Assembly (NCBI GenBank): GCA_964628195.1 | Contig: CAZVPF010000004.1 | Coordinates: forward strand, 104,044 to 168,043 | DNA: 64,000 nt | DNA from: CAZVPF01 sp964628195 | Lineage (GTDB): Bacteria; Planctomycetota; Phycisphaerae; Sedimentisphaerales; Anaerohalosphaeraceae | Direction of reading: 5' to 3' | The notes under the pieces: generated by a model | What the model saw: the letters and a program-made list of their open reading frames with translations, nothing else | What the model was told of the DNA's origin: nothing | The model's database searches: none | In this document: positions 60,252 through 64,000 of the stretch, piece after piece | Position numbering within the stretch: position 1 is the stretch's first letter | Layout of the letters: each line of letters opens with the position of its first letter | Translations under genes and position numbers: made by a program

Positions 60252-63218
60252 ATGATACACAAGGCAAGGAAGTTTATTATATTTTGTGTTTCGCTGCTGG
60301 CGGTTGTCGGGGCGTTTTTGATCTACAGCCAGTTTTTTAAGACACCGGACATAAATGTTGACCAGCAGCAGGAGGATGTGCCGGAACTTGAGCTGCCGAA
60401 AATTGACCCGGACAGTGCCAAGATAGGGGATATAGCGGTCGGAAATGTCCAAAGCGCAAAATATACCGTACTGGATGAGAACAAGAACGTTAAGCGTGTA
60501 TTCGGATTCGATACGCTTCTTAATCCCAAGGCCGGCACCAAGAACTGGGAGCTTGAGAAGCCTTACATGGACCTTTATCAGAATAATTTCACTTACGAGA
60601 TCACCTCCGATAAGGGCAGTGTGGTTATGGAAACCATCGCTGGCAACCCGACACCCATCTCTGCGACACTGAAAGAAAACGTCGTGATCGAAGTGAGACG
60701 CAAAGCCGATGATATCGTTGCCGCTACCATATACCTGGACAACCTCGATTACGACAGCGAGCTTTCGCAATTTTCCACTCCCGGCCCGCTCAGGCTGGTT
60801 TCCGATGAGGCGGATATGGAGGGCACGGGCATGGTGCTCGTTTATAACGAGGCTGCCAACAGGCTGGAGCTTCTTCGTATAACCGATGTTGAATATATCC
60901 TATTTAAAAATGTCAACGACCCTTCGGGCAGCAGCAATGAATCCGCAATGGATACGCCCCGGGCTGCATCAGCTATGAAAACTGAAACGACCGCGAAAAC
61001 AGAACCGGTAAAAATTGACAATGCAGGTAATAAAGAAAATGCACAGCTTTCGGAGTCAGAGCCCGTGGGCGAACCTGAACCTCAAACACAGCCGAAGGTT
61101 TTTTATCAGTGCAGGCTTTATGATAATGTGGTTATTGAATACGGTCCGGACATCGTAGTTCTTTCCGACGACCGGGTTATTATAAGGAACCTTGTTTTTA
61201 ACGACTCGGAATCCGGGCAGGACCAAGTGAAAACCAGCCCTGTTAATAAGGAGCAAAAAACACAAGGCGATATAGCAGCAAAGCCCGAGACTGTTAAAGA
61301 AAAGCCGGCCGGCTCTGATGCGACGGATAACATCGCAGACTCTCCTGATACCGATGAAATAGAAACCGAAGGTGTTAATGTCCGTGTTACCTGCAGAGGC
61401 GGGCTGGAGGTGATTCCGATGCCCGGAACGGATACTTCTTATAACCAGCCGGAACGGACGATAGAGTTTCTCGGCACGCCGGTCAAGATCAACCAGTTAA
61501 AAACCGCCGCGAAAGATAAAGCTGACAAGCTCATGGATGATATTGCGGATTTTACAACGATAGCGCTTTGCGCAAGGCTGCATTATAATCTCGATACGGA
61601 AGTTTTGAACATGTTTCCCGACAGTGTGACAAGGTTTATCCGGCTAAGGATGTCCGACGAAGAAACAAGTATCGAAACGGAGGGCAAAATACACTGGGAA
61701 AAGCCCAACCGAACGGCTGTTATAGAGGGCCCCGGAAAATTGTATACGGTTGAGAGCAGCGGCGGGGCTTCGCAGGGCAGGTCGGAAATGAACTTCGGCG
61801 GGAGGATGGATTTATTCTTTGCCGAATCCGATGTGAAAGAAGGTCAGGATGACCTGGTTTTAGAGTCGTGCAAACTTGACGGGGGAATGAATGCACTGGT
61901 TTATGATGAGTCGCCTTCGATGATTCGTGCAGATGCTGCCAGTTTTTACTTCCGGGATGAAAACATAATTACCCGGGCCGACCTTGACGGCAATGTTTAT
62001 CTTACCGCCGATCTTGATATGCCTGACAATGAAAAATCCACCATTGAAGCCAATTTCGCAAAGATCGACTTTGCCGATGCTGCAAGACTCAAGGCAGCAA
62101 ACATGTCCGGTGATGTCAGGTTCGCTTCGCCGCAGGGCAAACTGACATCGCAAAAAGCTCACATTACCTTTGCCACCGACAGTGCCACAGGCAAGACATA
62201 CCCGGCGTATTTGAGCAGCACCGAACAGCCCGAGCTGATCTCAGCCCCTGTCGAAGAAAAGACCACTGCCGGGGGAGGGGAAAGGACAAGATTTCGGGCA
62301 CGTCAAATTGATTATGACATAACGACTGAAAATGCTTTTGCACACGGGCCTGTAGAATTTATTTTCACCCCGAGCGAGGTGCAGAATTCAGGCGGCGGCA
62401 TGACAAAGCCTGTCATAATCACTTCGCAGGAAAATGCTCAGTATCTTGCCGCCCGTCGTCAGGTTATCTTTAACGGCGATGTTGTCGGAACAAGGTTGAC
62501 CGAATACCCTGAATATCGCAGGCAGGATAACTTTTACGGCGATAAGCTTGTGGTTGATCTTACGGTTGATCAGCAGCTTCGTCATGTCTCTGTGCAGGGC
62601 CAAACGGTCAAACTGAAGTCGGACCGGTTCAATGATGAGAAGATGATCAGCCAGACGCAGCTTATATGCGACCGGTTCGATTATGATGACCCCAACGGCC
62701 TTATCACAGCACTTGGCCCGGGCAATATTCAGATAAACAATGAGAATGCCGAACCGCAGGCTGACAGTGCAGATATGGACCTAAGCGGCCCGTGCTTTGC
62801 ATATATTGACGGCTTTGAAAGACTCAATTGGCACGTGAATGATAATTTTCTTACTGCCCGGGGTGATGAGCAGTCCGTAAACATCGCATACATGCCGGTG
62901 CAGAACGGACAGAAAGGCAAGATAACCCGTGCTTCGACAACAAGACTAAGGGCCGAGTTCAGGGAGGGTTCAAAGGGCAGCACCGAGCTGGACGAACTGA
63001 CGGCATCGGATGGAATTACTTATATCGAGCAGGAGGGGAACGAGCTTATAGGCGAAAGGCTGTATTACAATCCGGATAATTCTGTTATAGAGATAGACGG
63101 CAGGAAAGGCGTGCACTGTCTTGTGAACGGAGCCAGGGCCGAAAATATCCGCTATAATCTCGTAACGGGTGAAATTAAATTTGAGATACCATCGACACCA
63201 GGGGCTGTTTTGCAGTAA
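60252..63218 (+). CDS. Very large LptC/OstA-like LPS export protein
   Basis: A 988-residue protein with an N-terminal membrane anchor (FIIFCVSLLAVVGAFLIYSQ) and a periplasmic body. Residues about 60-220 resemble LptC (PGPLRLVSDEADMEGTGMVL). A charged linker with KTEPVKIDN- and KEQKTQG-type stretches follows (about 240-370), then OstA/LptA-like beta-strand repeats to the end (TEYPEYRRQDNFYGDKLVVD, GPGNIQINNENAEPQ, EGNELIGERLYYNPDN). Proteobacterial LptC and LptA are each near 190 residues, so this may be a fused and expanded LPS bridge. Position behind kdsC supports LPS transport. The exact domain borders are estimated. Confidence 0.72.
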   Translation: MIHKARKFIIFCVSLLAVVGAFLIYSQFFKTPDINVDQQQEDVPELELPKIDPDSAKIGDIAVGNVQSAKYTVLDENKNVKRVFGFDTLLNPKAGTKNWELEKPYMDLYQNNFTYEITSDKGSVVMETIAGNPTPISATLKENVVIEVRRKADDIVAATIYLDNLDYDSELSQFSTPGPLRLVSDEADMEGTGMVLVYNEAANRLELLRITDVEYILFKNVNDPSGSSNESAMDTPRAASAMKTETTAKTEPVKIDNAGNKENAQLSESEPVGEPEPQTQPKVFYQCRLYDNVVIEYGPDIVVLSDDRVIIRNLVFNDSESGQDQVKTSPVNKEQKTQGDIAAKPETVKEKPAGSDATDNIADSPDTDEIETEGVNVRVTCRGGLEVIPMPGTDTSYNQPERTIEFLGTPVKINQLKTAAKDKADKLMDDIADFTTIALCARLHYNLDTEVLNMFPDSVTRFIRLRMSDEETSIETEGKIHWEKPNRTAVIEGPGKLYTVESSGGASQGRSEMNFGGRMDLFFAESDVKEGQDDLVLESCKLDGGMNALVYDESPSMIRADAASFYFRDENIITRADLDGNVYLTADLDMPDNEKSTIEANFAKIDFADAARLKAANMSGDVRFASPQGKLTSQKAHITFATDSATGKTYPAYLSSTEQPELISAPVEEKTTAGGGERTRFRARQIDYDITTENAFAHGPVEFIFTPSEVQNSGGGMTKPVIITSQENAQYLAARRQVIFNGDVVGTRLTEYPEYRRQDNFYGDKLVVDLTVDQQLRHVSVQGQTVKLKSDRFNDEKMISQTQLICDRFDYDDPNGLITALGPGNIQINNENAEPQADSADMDLSGPCFAYIDGFERLNWHVNDNFLTARGDEQSVNIAYMPVQNGQKGKITRASTTRLRAEFREGSKGSTELDELTASDGITYIEQEGNELIGERLYYNPDNSVIEIDGRKGVHCLVNGARAENIRYNLVTGEIKFEIPSTPGAVLQ

Positions 63219-63253
63219 ACAAACCGCATCCGGAAGGGTATTGACCGCTCGTT

Positions 63254-64000
63254 TTAGGTGAGGATACTGTTTTGTCCGTTCAGGCCGTTAATATTGTCGG
63301 CGACGGTGAAGAAAAACTTACTGCCCTTTCCGTATTCGGATTCCGCCCAGGCTGTTCCTTTGTGCATTTCGACTATACGTTTTACTATCGTAAGGCCCAG
63401 GCCGTCGCCCGGCTGCTTGCCCTCGCTGGAAATCCTGTAAAAGATACCAAATATTTTTTCGAGATTATCCTGTTCGATACCGATTCCGTTGTCCTCTACA
63501 CAGTATTGTGTATAGCCCGGTATCTTTTCACCCGTTATCTTTATGTGTCCCTTACGGTGGTCGTCGAGATATTTCAGTGCATTGCTGAGAAAGTTTGAAA
63601 AGACCTGTATAATCTGTTCTCGCTCAGCATGGCAGGGGGGCAAATCGCCTATCTCTACTTTCACTTCAAGGTTGTGGATTGTATATTCCATACTGTCGCG
63701 AATTTCGCAGACAAGTTCATTCATGTCAAGGTCTTCAAAAGTCAATGCGCTCTTGCCAAGCCTTGCCAGTTTCAGCAGTCCGTCGAGTATCGCGCTCATT
63801 TTCTCTGCTGAATTAATAATAAATCCCAGGCTTTCGGGCACTTCGTTTTGGAGTATCTCATGGAGTTCATCTGCCTTGTTCCCGTTGATTATAACATCTT
63901 CCAAAAGCTCTTTGACTCTATCGCAGGAATACTTCAGTTCCCTGCTGAAGCCCTTAACATTGACAAGGGGGGTTCGCAAGTCGTGTGAAGCTATATGTAT
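63254..64000 (-). CDS. Sensor histidine kinase, partial (N-terminus beyond right edge)
   Basis: About 248 codons of a histidine kinase core are visible; the frame is open at base 64000. The H-box IHIASHDLRTPLVNVKGF lies at the edge, with the phosphorylated His. The ATP-binding part has the N-box QVFSNFLSNALKYL, G1 DNGIGIEQ, F-box IFYRI and G2 GDGLGLTIVKRIVEMHKG. A sensor part must lie outside the window. It is convergent with the LPS export gene. It could phosphorylate the response regulators at 48-51 kb, but this is a guess. Confidence 0.9.
   Translation of the reverse strand: MHIASHDLRTPLVNVKGFSRELKYSCDRVKELLEDVIINGNKADELHEILQNEVPESLGFIINSAEKMSAILDGLLKLARLGKSALTFEDLDMNELVCEIRDSMEYTIHNLEVKVEIGDLPPCHAEREQIIQVFSNFLSNALKYLDDHRKGHIKITGEKIPGYTQYCVEDNGIGIEQDNLEKIFGIFYRISSEGKQPGDGLGLTIVKRIVEMHKGTAWAESEYGKGSKFFFTVADNINGLNGQNSILT

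Noticed and set aside
1..64000. CRISPR arrays, insertion sequences, integrases, prophage genes
   Set aside because: I found no regular spaced repeats, transposase or integrase motifs, or phage structural genes.

Overview
The window looks like a chromosomal segment of a Gram-negative planctomycete, most likely class Phycisphaerae (Sedimentisphaerales-like). Pointers seen in the sequence are PEP-CTERM tails, dockerin-type Ca-binding repeats on secreted proteins, a type II-style pseudopilin, a class II (B12-dependent) ribonucleotide reductase, an archaeal-type topoisomerase VI A subunit, an OprB-type outer-membrane porin, Kdo/LPS genes and many TTG/GTG starts. The taxonomic call is inference from gene content. 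I recognised no rRNA, tRNA, CRISPR array, transposon or prophage.

Layout. 1-7.0 kb (minus strand): a carbohydrate-uptake group with an OprB porin cut by the left edge, a UroD-fold protein, a secreted CBM9-like/beta-helix protein, a sodium:solute symporter and a small membrane protein. 7.2-8.8 kb: two PEP-CTERM surface proteins, each with its own sigma70-type promoter. 8.9-13.7 kb (minus): pyrR-pyrB-pyrC, a NYN/YacP-like protein and a fucose-isomerase-like protein, read from a promoter with a very short leader. 13.9-21.1 kb: a dockerin-bearing S8-like protease, an MFS carrier, a Gfo/Idh/MocA oxidoreductase-ribF-nrnA run, and a TerB/pseudo-receiver protein. 21.1-28.8 kb: a shortened UvrC, nrdJ behind two NrdR-type boxes that overlap its promoter, yjbQ, a structured intergenic RNA candidate, an orphan topoisomerase VI A subunit and a YggS protein.

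28.9-37.4 kb: a pseudopilin and partner, psd-pssA-hemW (minus), enolase with a terminator, an FtsB-like membrane protein, a lipoprotein and small proteins. 37.4-44.1 kb: dockerin proteins (one combining a cyclophilin with a beta-propeller), a Tat-exported aldo/keto reductase, a DegT aminotransferase, and an acidic disordered protein whose frame ends beside an A10 run that could allow slippage. 44.4-50.9 kb: a signalling block with a CheB-CheR-PAS hybrid, a PilZ protein and three response regulators, one with a broken acidic pocket.

51-64 kb: hisI, a flippase-like membrane protein, then a long plus-strand run: DUF502, hpf, ptsN-ptsH-ptsI, DUF2344, rng, kdsD, kdsC and a very large LptC/OstA-like protein. 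A histidine kinase on the opposite strand is cut by the right edge. The run joins PTS-type phosphorelay regulation, RNA turnover and the early steps of Kdo/LPS assembly and export.

The most interesting items are the tandem NrdR boxes over the nrdJ promoter, the switch-like RNA element before the orphan topoisomerase VI A gene, the A10 slippage candidate, the degenerate response regulator in the c-di-GMP/chemotaxis block, and the 988-residue LptC/OstA protein.
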